Of a stretch of DNA of 64,000 nucleotides, positions 41,980-50,674 are shown piece after piece. This stretch comes from UBA2334 sp964396895 (GTDB lineage Bacteria > Pseudomonadota > Gammaproteobacteria > Burkholderiales > Burkholderiaceae_C). Each line of letters begins with the position of its first letter. Position 1 is the first letter of the stretch. The translations under genes were made by a program, and so were the position numbers. The notes below the pieces were generated by a model that was given only the letters and a program-made list of their open reading frames with translations, was not told the origin of the DNA and searched no databases. The stretch spans positions 3,383-67,382 of the forward strand of contig CAYNGJ010000023.1 in assembly GCA_964396895.1 (NCBI GenBank), written 5' to 3'.

Positions 41980-42015
41980 TGTTCAACGCGCAAGCAGGGG
42001 ATTGTGGGCATGGTT

Positions 42016-42031
42016 TGTTTCACGTGAAACA
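42016..42031. promoter_or_regulatory. parS: parS site (perfect)
   Basis: TGTTTCACGTGAAACA, identical to the bacterial chromosomal parS consensus. It lies in the divergent promoter region between the YkgJ-type gene and mnmG, about 5 kb from parB. ParB loads here as a CTP-dependent clamp. Confidence 0.95.
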
Positions 42032-42106
42032 GGGGTCTATAAAATTCAGGTCTGTGGTGGTCATGTGGCTGCCTGTGATTTTGCTGCTCTTTCCCTCGGA
42101 CGCCCC

Positions 42107-44149
42107 ATGCTCTACCCTGAAGAATTTGACGTGATTGTGGTCGGTGGTGGCCACGCCGGTACCGAGGCAGCGCTGGCCGCTGCCCGCATGGGCTGCAAAA
42201 CCGTGCTGCTGAGCCACAACATTGAGACGCTGGGGCAGATGAGCTGCAACCCCAGCATAGGCGGTATTGGCAAGGGCCACCTGGTGAAAGAGGTGGATGC
42301 GCTGGGCGGGGCCATGGGCATTGCCACCGACGAGGGGGGCATTCAGTTCCGCATTCTGAACAGCAGCAAAGGCCCTGCCGTGCGCGCCACCCGCGCCCAG
42401 GCCGACCGCATTTTGTACAAAGCCGCCATTCGCCATCGGCTGGAAAACCAGCCCAACCTGTGGCTGTTCCAGCAGGCGGTGGACGACCTGATGGTGGAGA
42501 GCGATGGCAATACCGACCGCGTGGTGGGTGCCGTCACGCAGGTGGGCATACGCTTTCGGGCCAAAACCGTGGTGCTGACGGCCGGCACATTTTTGGACGG
42601 CAAGATCCACGTGGGGCTGAACAATTACGCCGCAGGCCGCGCGGGTGATCCGCCCGCCGTCAGCCTGTCAGCCCGGTTGAAAGAGCTGAAGCTGCCGCAG
42701 GGGCGCCTGAAAACCGGCACCCCGCCGCGCATTGACGGGCGCAGCATCGACTTCAGCAAGTGCCAGGAACAGCCTGGCGACGGCATGCCCGGCTCGGGCA
42801 CCGACGACAAACCCGTGCCGGTGTTCAGCTTCATGGGCCACGCGCGCATGCATCCGCAGCAGGTGCCGTGCTGGATCACCCACACGAATGAGCGCACGCA
42901 CGACATCATCCGCAGCGGCTTTGACCGCAGCCCCATGTTCACCGGCAAGATCGAGGGCGTGGGCCCACGCTACTGTCCCAGCGTGGAAGACAAGATCAAC
43001 CGCTTTGCCGACAAAGACAGCCACCAAATTTTTCTGGAACCCGAGGGCCTGACCACCCACGAGTTCTATCCCAACGGCATCTCCACCAGCCTGCCCTTCG
43101 ATATTCAGTACGCACTGGTGCGCAGCATGGCGGGGCTGGAGAACGCACACATCCTGCGGCCCGGCTACGCCATCGAGTACGACTACTTTGACCCCCGCTC
43201 GCTCAAAAGCAGCTTCGAAACCAAACAGATTGGCGGGCTGTTTTTTGCGGGGCAGATCAACGGCACCACCGGCTACGAAGAGGCTGCGGCCCAGGGCTTG
43301 TTTGCCGGATTGAACGCTGGGTTGCAGGCCCGCGCCATGGGCGGTGGCAACGACGCGGCCAGTGCGGCTGGTGCCGTGACCTACACAGGGGACACCTGGC
43401 TGCCCGCCCGGGACCAGGCTTACCTGGGTGTGCTGGTGGACGACCTCATCACCAAGGGCGTGACCGAGCCTTACCGCATGTTCACCAGCCGCGCCGAGTT
43501 CCGCCTGCAACTGCGCGAAGACAACGCCGACATGCGCCTGACCGAAGCGGGCAGGGCACTGGGCCTGGTGGACGATGCGCGCTGGACGTCTTTCCGCAAA
43601 AAGCGCGATGCTGTTTCACGTGAAACACAGCGCCTGCGCGGCACCTGGGTCAACCCCCGCAACCTGCCGGCGCAAGAGTCAGAGCGGGTGTTGGGCAAGG
43701 CCATTGAGCACGAGCACAACCTGTTCGACCTGCTGCGCCGCCCCGGTGTGGGCTATGCCGACTTGATGACCATGGACGAAGGCAAGCACGGCGCAGGCAC
43801 GGTGGTGTCGGTCGAAACATTGGGCGACGACTGGGATGCCTTGCACGATGCGGTGGTGGAACAGGTGGAGATTGCCGCCAAATATTCGGGCTACATCGAC
43901 CGCCAAAAGGGTGAGGTGGAGCGTGCCGCCCATTACGAAAATCTCAAGCTGCCGCCTGACTTGGACTACATGCAGGTGACGGCGCTGAGCATGGAGGCGC
44001 GCCAACGCCTGTCCAAGCACCGGCCCGAAACCTTGGGCCTGGCCTCGCGCATGACGGGCATCACCCCGGCCACCATCTCGCTGCTGATGATTCACCTGAA
44101 AAAAGGCGGCTTCAAAGGCTTCACGCCATTGGCGGTCGAGGAGGTGTGA
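42107..44149 (+). CDS. mnmG: tRNA uridine-5-carboxymethylaminomethyl modification enzyme MnmG
   Basis: 680 residues, slightly longer than the usual 625-650. FAD-binding VVGGGHAGTEAALAAARMG at the N-terminus; the conserved GMSCNPSIGGIGKG-like segment (MSCNPSIGGIGKGHLVKEVD), and a later INGTTGYEEAAAQGL. With MnmE it modifies wobble uridine 34 of tRNAs. An Ala/Gly-rich insert (about 415-430) accounts for part of the extra length. A perfect parS is embedded in the coding sequence. The frame is open far upstream, but ATG 42107 matches the family start. Confidence 0.97.
   Translation: MLYPEEFDVIVVGGGHAGTEAALAAARMGCKTVLLSHNIETLGQMSCNPSIGGIGKGHLVKEVDALGGAMGIATDEGGIQFRILNSSKGPAVRATRAQADRILYKAAIRHRLENQPNLWLFQQAVDDLMVESDGNTDRVVGAVTQVGIRFRAKTVVLTAGTFLDGKIHVGLNNYAAGRAGDPPAVSLSARLKELKLPQGRLKTGTPPRIDGRSIDFSKCQEQPGDGMPGSGTDDKPVPVFSFMGHARMHPQQVPCWITHTNERTHDIIRSGFDRSPMFTGKIEGVGPRYCPSVEDKINRFADKDSHQIFLEPEGLTTHEFYPNGISTSLPFDIQYALVRSMAGLENAHILRPGYAIEYDYFDPRSLKSSFETKQIGGLFFAGQINGTTGYEEAAAQGLFAGLNAGLQARAMGGGNDAASAAGAVTYTGDTWLPARDQAYLGVLVDDLITKGVTEPYRMFTSRAEFRLQLREDNADMRLTEAGRALGLVDDARWTSFRKKRDAVSRETQRLRGTWVNPRNLPAQESERVLGKAIEHEHNLFDLLRRPGVGYADLMTMDEGKHGAGTVVSVETLGDDWDALHDAVVEQVEIAAKYSGYIDRQKGEVERAAHYENLKLPPDLDYMQVTALSMEARQRLSKHRPETLGLASRMTGITPATISLLMIHLKKGGFKGFTPLAVEEV
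43612..43627. promoter_or_regulatory. parS: parS site (perfect) inside mnmG
   Basis: TGTTTCACGTGAAACA, encoding the VSRET stretch of MnmG. Second perfect copy, 1.6 kb from the first. Confidence 0.95.
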
Positions 44150-44151
44150 GC

Positions 44152-44829
44152 ATGGCGAACGACCCGCGCGATGTGTTGCTGGCCGGTGCCCGCGCCCTGG
44201 GCCTGAGCCTGACAGACGCCCAGGTGGACCTGCTGCTGGCCTACATGGCTTGGCTGCACAAGTGGAACAAGGTGTACAACCTGACAGCGCTGCGTCATCC
44301 GGACGAAATGCTGAGCCACCACCTGATGGACAGCCTGACGGCGGTGGCGCCGTTGCAGCGTCACCTCAGCGCCTGGCGTGCGGCGGGCGCAAAAGCCGCT
44401 GATGCGCCAGTGACGGTGCTGGATGTGGGCTCTGGTGGCGGTTTGCCCGGCGTGGTGCTGGCCATCTGTCTGCCCGATGTTCGGGTGACCTGTGTGGACA
44501 CGGTGAACAAAAAAGCCGCCTTCATTCAACAGGTGGCGGCCAGCTTGCGCCTGCCCAACCTCAAGGGCTTGCACGCGCGCGTCGAAACGGTGAAGGGCGG
44601 TTTCGATGTGGTGACCTCGCGGGCGTTTGCCTCGCTGGTGGATTTCACGACTTGGTCACGCTCGGCCCTGCAGCCCGGTGGTGTCTGGATGGCCATGAAA
44701 GGCAAGCACCCTGAGGCGGAGCTGGCGGCCTTGGGTTCGACCGTGGACGTGTTTCACGTGGAACCTCTGCAGGTGCCGGGGTTGGACGCCGAGCGGTGCA
44801 TGGTGTGGATGCGACCTGTGGCCGCTTGA
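44152..44829 (+). CDS. rsmG: 16S rRNA (guanine527-N7)-methyltransferase RsmG
   Basis: 225 residues. SAM-binding motif VLDVGSGGGLPGVVLAI and post-I acidic CVDTVNKKAAF are clear; TSRAFASL is a family mark. It methylates G527 of 16S rRNA; loss gives low-level streptomycin resistance in other bacteria. GAGGAGG lies 7 bases before ATG 44152, 2 bp after the mnmG stop; the in-frame GTG at 44146 is too close to that site. Confidence 0.97.
   Translation: MANDPRDVLLAGARALGLSLTDAQVDLLLAYMAWLHKWNKVYNLTALRHPDEMLSHHLMDSLTAVAPLQRHLSAWRAAGAKAADAPVTVLDVGSGGGLPGVVLAICLPDVRVTCVDTVNKKAAFIQQVAASLRLPNLKGLHARVETVKGGFDVVTSRAFASLVDFTTWSRSALQPGGVWMAMKGKHPEAELAALGSTVDVFHVEPLQVPGLDAERCMVWMRPVAA
44750..44765. promoter_or_regulatory. 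Degenerate parS-like site in rsmG
   Basis: TGTTTCACGTGGAACC, 14 of 16 matches to parS, in the coding sequence near the end of rsmG. Possibly a weak ParB site. Confidence 0.5.
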
Positions 44830-44900
44830 GTGGGCGCAGGCCGCGCGCGGCCTTCACGTAAACTCAAGCGCCCCACCCCCCTCTACGAGACGGCTCCCCC

Positions 44901-45515
44901 ATGTTTGGCATTGCAGATTACGGCGCTTTTGCAGCGGCCATTGTGTTGTTTCTGGCCATTCCCGGGCCGGGCAATTTGGCGCTCGTCACTTCCACCAGCA
45001 AGGGCGGTGTTCGGGGTGGTCTGGCGGCCACACTGGGCGTGATGGCGGGTGATCAGGTGCTGATGTGGATGGCCGTGGCCGGCGTGGCCACGCTGTTGGC
45101 CACTTACCCCGCAGCCTTCAGCGCGGTGCAGTGGCTGGGGGCGGCCTACCTGGCCTGGTTGGGTGTCCGCATGTTGCTGGCCAAACCCGGCGACGCGCCG
45201 GTGCTGACCATACAGCCGCGCCATTACTTTCGTCAGGCGCTGGCCATCACCTTGCTCAACCCCAAGGCCATCGTGTTCTACATGGCTTTTTTCCCCTTGT
45301 TTGTGGACCCCGTCCGGCACCAGGGCCTGCTCACTTACGGGGCCATGGCTTTCACCATTGCCGTGCTGACCTTTCTGTATGGCCTGTGTGCCACCTTGCT
45401 CACCCACCACATGGCCGAGCGCCTGCGGGCCAATCCCACGGTGTCGCGCGGGCTGGAGAAGCTGGCGGCGGTGTTTCTGATTGGGTTTGGCATCAAGCTC
45501 GCGTTGTCCAAATGA
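44901..45515 (+). CDS. LysE/RhtB-family amino-acid exporter
   Basis: 204 residues with five to six predicted transmembrane helices and family marks IPGPGNLALVTSTSKGG near the N-terminus and ITLLNPKAIVFYMAFFP in the middle. Likely exports neutral or basic amino acids; specificity unknown. Presence between rsmG and parA is common in related genomes as far as I recall, without known functional link. Confidence 0.9.
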   Translation: MFGIADYGAFAAAIVLFLAIPGPGNLALVTSTSKGGVRGGLAATLGVMAGDQVLMWMAVAGVATLLATYPAAFSAVQWLGAAYLAWLGVRMLLAKPGDAPVLTIQPRHYFRQALAITLLNPKAIVFYMAFFPLFVDPVRHQGLLTYGAMAFTIAVLTFLYGLCATLLTHHMAERLRANPTVSRGLEKLAAVFLIGFGIKLALSK

Positions 45516-45543
45516 ACCGATACCTCCCCGCCTGAGAGTGCCC

Positions 45544-46329
45544 ATGGCCCACATTTTCTGCATTGCCAACCAAAAGGGTGGGGTGGGCAAAACCACCACC
45601 ACCGTCAACCTCAGCGCCGGACTGGCCAAGGTGGGGCAGCGTGTGCTGCTGATTGACCTGGACCCCCAAGGCAACGCCACCATGGGCTGCGGTGTGGACA
45701 AGCGCCAACTGGCCCACAGCGTGTACGACGTGCTGCTGGGTTCGGCCAGTGTGGCCGAGGCGCGGGTGCGCACCGACAAACTGGCCGACAGCGGCTGTGC
45801 CTTCGACGTGTTGGGGGCCAACCGCGAGCTGGCCGGTGCCGAGGTCGAGCTGGTGACCATGGAGCGGCGCGAAAAGCGCCTGAAGGCTGCGCTGGCCGAG
45901 GTGGACGCCGAGTACGACTTTGTGCTCATCGACTGCCCCCCGTCTTTGAGCATGCTCACGCTCAACGGGCTGTGTGCGGCGCACGGTGTGGTGGTGCCCA
46001 TGCAGTGCGAGTACTTTGCGCTGGAGGGGTTGACCGATCTGGTCAACACCATCAAGCAGGTGCACGCCAACCTCAACCGCGACTTGAAAATCATCGGCCT
46101 GCTGCGCGTCATGTTTGACCCGCGGATCACCTTGCAGCAACAGGTGAGCGACCAGCTCAAGGGGCATTTTGGCGACAAGGTGTTCAACACCGTCATCCCG
46201 CGCAACGTGCGCCTGGCCGAGGCCCCCAGCTACGGCCTGCCCGGCGTGGTGTTTGATCCGTCGGCCAAGGGCAGTGTGGCCTTTGTGGAATTTGCCCACG
46301 AAATGGTGGAGCGCATCCGCACCTGGTAG
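45544..46329 (+). CDS. parA: Chromosome-partitioning ATPase ParA
   Basis: 261 residues. Deviant Walker A KGGVGKTTT (about 11-19), LLIDLDPQGNATMG and VLIDCPPSL are intact. It forms ATP-dependent gradients on the nucleoid that pull ParB-parS complexes. ATG 45544 is used; the frame is open further upstream without a plausible start. An 187-aa hydrolase gene separates it from parB. Confidence 0.96.
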   Translation: MAHIFCIANQKGGVGKTTTTVNLSAGLAKVGQRVLLIDLDPQGNATMGCGVDKRQLAHSVYDVLLGSASVAEARVRTDKLADSGCAFDVLGANRELAGAEVELVTMERREKRLKAALAEVDAEYDFVLIDCPPSLSMLTLNGLCAAHGVVVPMQCEYFALEGLTDLVNTIKQVHANLNRDLKIIGLLRVMFDPRITLQQQVSDQLKGHFGDKVFNTVIPRNVRLAEAPSYGLPGVVFDPSAKGSVAFVEFAHEMVERIRTW

Positions 46330-46390
46330 CGGCCTGGATCGCTCGCTGCCCCAAGTGCCAGGGTGTTCGGCCACACCCCTGGTCGCAAGG

Positions 46391-46455
46391 TGTTTCACGG
46401 TAATTTATAAAAAATTGGTCTCCAGCGCTTTATTTGATTGAACAGTTTGCTATGC
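46391..46455 (+). repeat. Dispersed AT-rich repeat abutting a half parS
   Basis: TGTTTCACG (46391-46399) is a perfect left nine of parS, then the repeat begins: AAAAATTGGTCTCCAGCGC, continuing to a TTGAACAGTTTGCTAT arm. The match to the copy in 60367-60430 is near exact through ATTTGATTGAACAGTT. The repeat ends on the start codon of the hydrolase gene. Confidence 0.7.
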
Positions 46456-47015
46456 ATGTTTCTGACCCCAAGGCCCCCCTGCCGGTGACGGTGCTCATCT
46501 TGCCGGGTTGGCAAAACAGTGGCCCAGCGCACTGGCAAAGCCGCTGGGAAGCCTTGCACGGTTACCTGCGCGTGCAGCAGCACGACTGGATGCGCCCCCT
46601 GCGCGGGGACTGGCTCATCCAGCTGGAGGAGGCGGTGCTGGCCAGCGAGCGGCCCGTGGTGTTGGTCGCGCACAGCCTGGGCTGCATCCAGGTGGCGGCC
46701 TGGGCCGGGCACAGCCAGCTCACTGGCCGGGTCAAGGGTGCGCTGCTGGTGGCGCCAGGCGATGTCGAGCAGGCCGATGTGCGCCCCCAGCTGCCAACCT
46801 GGCAGCCCGTGCCCATGGCGCGCCTGCCCTTTGCCAGCACACTGGTGGCCAGCCACAACGACCCGTTCTGCACCTTTGGGCGGGCCACCGCCCTGGCCAC
46901 CGCCTGGGGCAGCACGCTGGTGGACCTGGGCCATTGCGGACACATCAATGCCGACAGTGGCCTGGGCGACTGGCCCCAGGGCCACGCCTGGCTGAGCGCC
47001 CTGTGCGCGGGCTGA
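46452..47015 (+). CDS. RBBP9/YdeN-family alpha/beta hydrolase
   Basis: 187 residues. LILPGWQNSGPAHWQSRWE, nucleophile elbow VAHSLGC, an acid in ASHNDPFC and His in GHCGHIN are all visible. Family members are serine hydrolases of undefined substrate. ATG 46452 lies on the end of the AT-rich repeat; an in-frame TTG at 46434 is possible. Sits between parA and parB in the same direction. Confidence 0.85.
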   Translation: MHVSDPKAPLPVTVLILPGWQNSGPAHWQSRWEALHGYLRVQQHDWMRPLRGDWLIQLEEAVLASERPVVLVAHSLGCIQVAAWAGHSQLTGRVKGALLVAPGDVEQADVRPQLPTWQPVPMARLPFASTLVASHNDPFCTFGRATALATAWGSTLVDLGHCGHINADSGLGDWPQGHAWLSALCAG

Positions 47016-47053
47016 TGCCCGCCCCCACTTGTTTTCACTGAAGGACCTTTTCC

Positions 47054-48046
47054 ATGGCAACTTCCAAACCCAAAGGCCTGGGCCGTGGCCTTGAAGCATT
47101 GCTGGGCCCCAAGCTGGGCGCCAGTTTTGGCGACGCATCACCCGAAGGCACCGCCGCCCAGCCTGACCTGCCCAGCACGCTGGCGCTGGGGGATTTGGTG
47201 CCCGGTGCCTACCAGCCGCGCACGCGCATGGACGAAGGGGCCTTGTACGAGCTGGCCGAGAGCATCAAGGTGCAGGGCATCATGCAGCCCATCCTGGTGC
47301 GCCGCCTGGCCGAGGCCGTTGGTCTGGCGCGGTTGGCCCAGCTGCAAACCAAGCAAGGGCAGGCCGTGGCCGATCGGGGCGCCCGCCCGGTGTACGAAAT
47401 CATTGCTGGCGAGCGGCGCTTTCGCGCGGCCAGGCTGGCGGGCCTGGACAGCGTGCCCGTGCTGGTGCGCGACGTGCCCGACGAGGCCGCGGCGGCCATG
47501 GCCCTGATCGAGAACATCCAGCGCGAAGACCTCAACCCGCTGGAAGAGGCGCAGGGGCTGCAGCGCCTCATCCAAGAGTTTGGCCTCACGCACGAGCAGG
47601 CGGCGCAGGCGGTGGGCCGCTCGCGCAGCGCGGGCAGCAACCTGTTGCGCCTGCTCAACCTGGCCGAGCCGGTACAGACCATGCTCATGGCCGGGGACGT
47701 GGACATGGGCCATGCCCGTGCCCTGCTGGCCCTGGACCGCGCCACCCAGATCACGGCGGCCAATCAGGTGGTGGCCAAAAAAATGTCGGTGCGCGAGACC
47801 GAGGGACTGGTCAAAAAGCTGGCGGCCGAATTTGCGCTCACCCCGCAGAAGCCCAAAAAAGAAAAATCGCGCGACATCAAGCGTGTGGAAGAAGAGCTGT
47901 CCGACCTGCTGATGGCCGAGGTGGAGGTGCGTGTGAAAAAGCGCGTCAAACGCCACGGCCGCCTGGAAGATGTGGGGGAACTCAGCATCGGTTTTGGCTC
48001 GCTGGAAGAGTTGAACGGCCTGATCGAGCGGCTGCGCGGCGTGTGA
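47054..48046 (+). CDS. parB: Chromosome-partitioning protein ParB
   Basis: 330 residues. N-terminal ParA-activating peptide KGLGRGLEALLG, CTP-binding IAGERRFRA and ENIQREDLNPLEEA, a central HTH (LTHEQAAQAVGRSRS) and C-terminal dimerisation domain. Between QPILVRRL and YEIIAGERR there is an insertion of about 25 residues (GLARLAQLQTKQGQAVADRG) where standard ParB has a short turn; it retains all key residues. Confidence 0.96.
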   Translation: MATSKPKGLGRGLEALLGPKLGASFGDASPEGTAAQPDLPSTLALGDLVPGAYQPRTRMDEGALYELAESIKVQGIMQPILVRRLAEAVGLARLAQLQTKQGQAVADRGARPVYEIIAGERRFRAARLAGLDSVPVLVRDVPDEAAAAMALIENIQREDLNPLEEAQGLQRLIQEFGLTHEQAAQAVGRSRSAGSNLLRLLNLAEPVQTMLMAGDVDMGHARALLALDRATQITAANQVVAKKMSVRETEGLVKKLAAEFALTPQKPKKEKSRDIKRVEEELSDLLMAEVEVRVKKRVKRHGRLEDVGELSIGFGSLEELNGLIERLRGV

Positions 48047-48092
48047 CTGGCGATAATGTGCGGCTCGAACAACAAACAGGGGGGAGTGACGC

Positions 48093-49601
48093 ATGACGTT
48101 CACCGCGAGAAGCCACATCTTGGCGCCGCTGGCATTGGTGCTGGCCATGTCCGGCTGTGCCACCCTGAAAAGCCACGATGACCTGACCAATCAGGTTCAA
48201 TCCGCGCAGCGCAGCGGGGGGCTGGCATCGGCCCTGGCGACGCTGGAGGCCTCGGCCACCACCGAAGAGGAAAAAACCGCGCTGCTCTACAACCTGGAGC
48301 GCGGCGAACTGCTCAGGCTCAACCAGGCGTATGACGCCAGCACCCACGCCTTCATGCTGGCCGACAACAAGGTCAAAGAGTGGGAAGAAGCCGCCAAAAC
48401 CAACCCCCAGAAGCTGCTGGCCACCGTGGGGGCAGCCACCATCAGCGAGCGCCTGAAGGTGTATGAGGGCCAGGACTATGAAAAAGTCTGGCTGACCACC
48501 CGCCTGGCACTCAACCGCCTGTCCTCGGGCGACCTGGACACCGCCCGGGTGGACATCAAACGCACCCACGAGCGCGAGGCGGTGATTGCCGAGTTCCGCG
48601 CCCAGGAAACGGCCGCGGCCGAAGAGGAGGCCAAAACCAAAGGCGTCAGCAGCACAGGCAAAGACATCAACGGTTATCCCGTGGAAACCCTGAACGACCC
48701 CGAGGTCTTGGCCCTGAAGAACGGCTATTCCAACGCATTGAGCCACTACCTGGCCGGCTTTGTGTACGAGGTGCTGAACGAGCCGGGACTGGCCGCACCG
48801 GGTTATCGCAAAGCCATCGAACTCAAGCCCGACACCGGCGTGCTCGAGGAAGGGTTGCGCGGCCTGGATGACCGCACCAGCTTCACCCACCGGCGTCGCC
48901 AGCGCATGACGGATGTGCTCTTTCTCATCGAAGCCGGGGATGCCCCAGCACGCAAACCCAAGGCATTTACGTTGCCTGTACCCGTGCGGGGTGGGTTGCG
49001 CACCGTCAGCGTGTCTTACCCAGTGATTGAGCCGTCGACCGACCCGTTGCTGAGCCAGCTCACGGTGGCGGGGCGCGTGCTCAAGCTGGAAAAAGTGGTG
49101 GACGTGAACGTCATGGCTCGCCGCGCCTTGAAGGACGAAATGCCGGGCATGGTGTTGCGTGGCATCACACGCGCCGTCGTGAAGGGCGCTGTGCAAGACC
49201 AGCTTCAGAAAAACGCGGGTCTTTTGGGGGCGTTGGTGGGCTCTGTGGCCTCCGCAGTGACCGAACAGGCGGACGACCGGATGTGGCGCATGCTGCCTGG
49301 CCGCGTCTATGTGGCGCGTGGCTACTTGCCCGAGGGCGAGCACCAGGTGGTGATCAATGGGCGCGACTTGGGCGTGAAGGTGGATGTCAAAGGCCAATAC
49401 GCCATGGTGCCCTTGCGCCTGTACCACCACAGCGTGGTGTCGGGCCGTGTGGGCAGCTTTGGTGCCCTGGTGGCCCCACTTCCGGTGAGCACACCTGCTG
49501 CGGTGGATGCGCCAGTCGCACCCGTGCCAGCGGCAAAAGCCAAAGCCCCCCCCAAAAAGCCCGCGACCAGAATGCCCGCCAAACCCGCGGTTGCGCCATG
49601 A
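48093..49601 (+). CDS. COG3014-like outer-membrane lipoprotein
   Basis: 502 residues. Lipoprotein signal (LALVLAMSGC, Cys about 23), then a helical repeat-like part (about 35-270) with TPR-like segments (YNLERGELLRLNQAYDAST) and a C-terminal beta-rich part; the tail is Ala/Pro/Lys-rich. Resembles the uncharacterised COG3014 proteins. Its stop overlaps an ATG by 4 bases and three exported proteins follow, including LpoB, so a cell-envelope assembly role is inferred. Confidence 0.75.
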   Translation: MTFTARSHILAPLALVLAMSGCATLKSHDDLTNQVQSAQRSGGLASALATLEASATTEEEKTALLYNLERGELLRLNQAYDASTHAFMLADNKVKEWEEAAKTNPQKLLATVGAATISERLKVYEGQDYEKVWLTTRLALNRLSSGDLDTARVDIKRTHEREAVIAEFRAQETAAAEEEAKTKGVSSTGKDINGYPVETLNDPEVLALKNGYSNALSHYLAGFVYEVLNEPGLAAPGYRKAIELKPDTGVLEEGLRGLDDRTSFTHRRRQRMTDVLFLIEAGDAPARKPKAFTLPVPVRGGLRTVSVSYPVIEPSTDPLLSQLTVAGRVLKLEKVVDVNVMARRALKDEMPGMVLRGITRAVVKGAVQDQLQKNAGLLGALVGSVASAVTEQADDRMWRMLPGRVYVARGYLPEGEHQVVINGRDLGVKVDVKGQYAMVPLRLYHHSVVSGRVGSFGALVAPLPVSTPAAVDAPVAPVPAAKAKAPPKKPATRMPAKPAVAP

Positions 49602-49621
49602 ATTTTTCAGCGGAGATACCC

Positions 49622-50008
49622 ATGACACATGCCAAACATTTCCTGGCTGCGCTGGTGGCCAGCCTCACCTTGGTGGCACACGCCCAGCACGACCCTGGTA
49701 CGCCGCTGGCGGTGGCCGCCAAAACCATGTTGCGCGGTGATGCGCAAGGCGTAAAAATTGCCGAAATGCGGGCGGTGCGCCGCAACGACATCCTCAGTGT
49801 GCAGACCGACCTGGTGAATGTCGGCAACAGTGACCGCATGGTGTTTTACCGCTACCGCTGGCTCGACAACGTGGGCAACCTGGTGGGCGATGGCGAGTCC
49901 TGGAAACAAATGGGCCTGATGGGCCAGGGCCAGCAAACCGTGAAAAGTGTGGCCCCCATGTCATCGGCGGTTGATTTCCGCCTGGAAATGAACGTCGAAG
50001 CCAAATGA
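49622..50008 (+). CDS. ycfL: YcfL-like periplasmic protein (DUF1425)
   Basis: 128 residues. Signal peptide (HFLAALVASLTLVAHA), then a beta-sandwich-like domain with VQTDLVNVGNSDRMVFYRYR and YRWLDNVGNLV. YcfL neighbours lpoB in E. coli too, supporting the assignment. GGAG lies 6 bases before ATG 49622; ATG 49598, overlapping the upstream stop, is in frame but lacks a site. Confidence 0.75.
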   Translation: MTHAKHFLAALVASLTLVAHAQHDPGTPLAVAAKTMLRGDAQGVKIAEMRAVRRNDILSVQTDLVNVGNSDRMVFYRYRWLDNVGNLVGDGESWKQMGLMGQGQQTVKSVAPMSSAVDFRLEMNVEAK

Positions 50009-50040
50009 CCCTCGCCAGCACCCCCGAAAGAGTTCACACC

Positions 50041-50655
50041 ATGTCCCTCCCATTCCACCCCATTCGCACACCCGCCTTGCTGCTGCTGGCCGTTTTGGGC
50101 CTGTCCGCGTGCCAGCCACTGGTCACGTCTCCCGTGGTTCGCCTCGACCGTCAGGTGAACTACGGTGACGCCAAAGCCGTGGAACTCGTCACCAACGAAT
50201 TCGGGTCCAGCGACCTGCAGATGATTGCGGAGAAGATGGTGGGCAGCCTGTTGGAAACCGGCATTTTCCAGGGACGCCCCACCGTCACCATTTCGACGGT
50301 CAAGAACAAGACCAGCGAGTACATCGATACCACCAATGTCATGAGCTCCATCCAGACCGCATTGGTCAAGTCGGGCAAAGTGCGTTTCACCCGCTCCATC
50401 AACGAGATGCAGCAGGGGGTGGACGAGCTGCAACGCCAGAACCAAAGCGGGCTGTACAAGCAAAGCACCACGGCCAAGGTGGGCAACATGACGGCGGCCA
50501 AGTACACGCTGGAAGGTGAGTTGACCAGCATCGTCAAACAGAACAACACCACCAAAGACGTGTTTTACAAGTTCACGCTGAAGATGTTCGATGTGCAGGA
50601 AGGCACCATCGAATGGCAAGATGAAAAAGAAATCCGCAAGACCAGCAAACGCTGA
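50041..50655 (+). CDS. lpoB: Penicillin-binding protein activator LpoB
   Basis: 204 residues. Lipobox LGLSAC near residue 24 and the CsgG-like core: NEFGSSDLQMIAEKMVGSLL, NKTSEYIDT, and a C-terminal VFYKFTLKMFDVQEGTIEW. In enterobacteria LpoB is an outer-membrane lipoprotein that activates PBP1b. The N-terminal disordered spacer is short here. Confidence 0.85.
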   Translation: MSLPFHPIRTPALLLLAVLGLSACQPLVTSPVVRLDRQVNYGDAKAVELVTNEFGSSDLQMIAEKMVGSLLETGIFQGRPTVTISTVKNKTSEYIDTTNVMSSIQTALVKSGKVRFTRSINEMQQGVDELQRQNQSGLYKQSTTAKVGNMTAAKYTLEGELTSIVKQNNTTKDVFYKFTLKMFDVQEGTIEWQDEKEIRKTSKR

Positions 50656-50674
50656 ACGGCGCAGGGAGCACCAC

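Noticed and set aside
44838..44853. Perfect hairpin AGGCCGC/GCGGCCT after rsmG considered as terminator
   Set aside because: No T-run follows and the next gene continues in the same direction.
44846..44860. CTTCACGTAAACTC as a fourth parS
   Set aside because: Lacks a central base of the palindrome, so the symmetric spacing is lost.
41980..48046. A replication origin in the par cluster
   Set aside because: parS and parAB are origin-proximal markers, but there is no dnaA, dnaN or dense DnaA-box/AT-rich unwinding region here.
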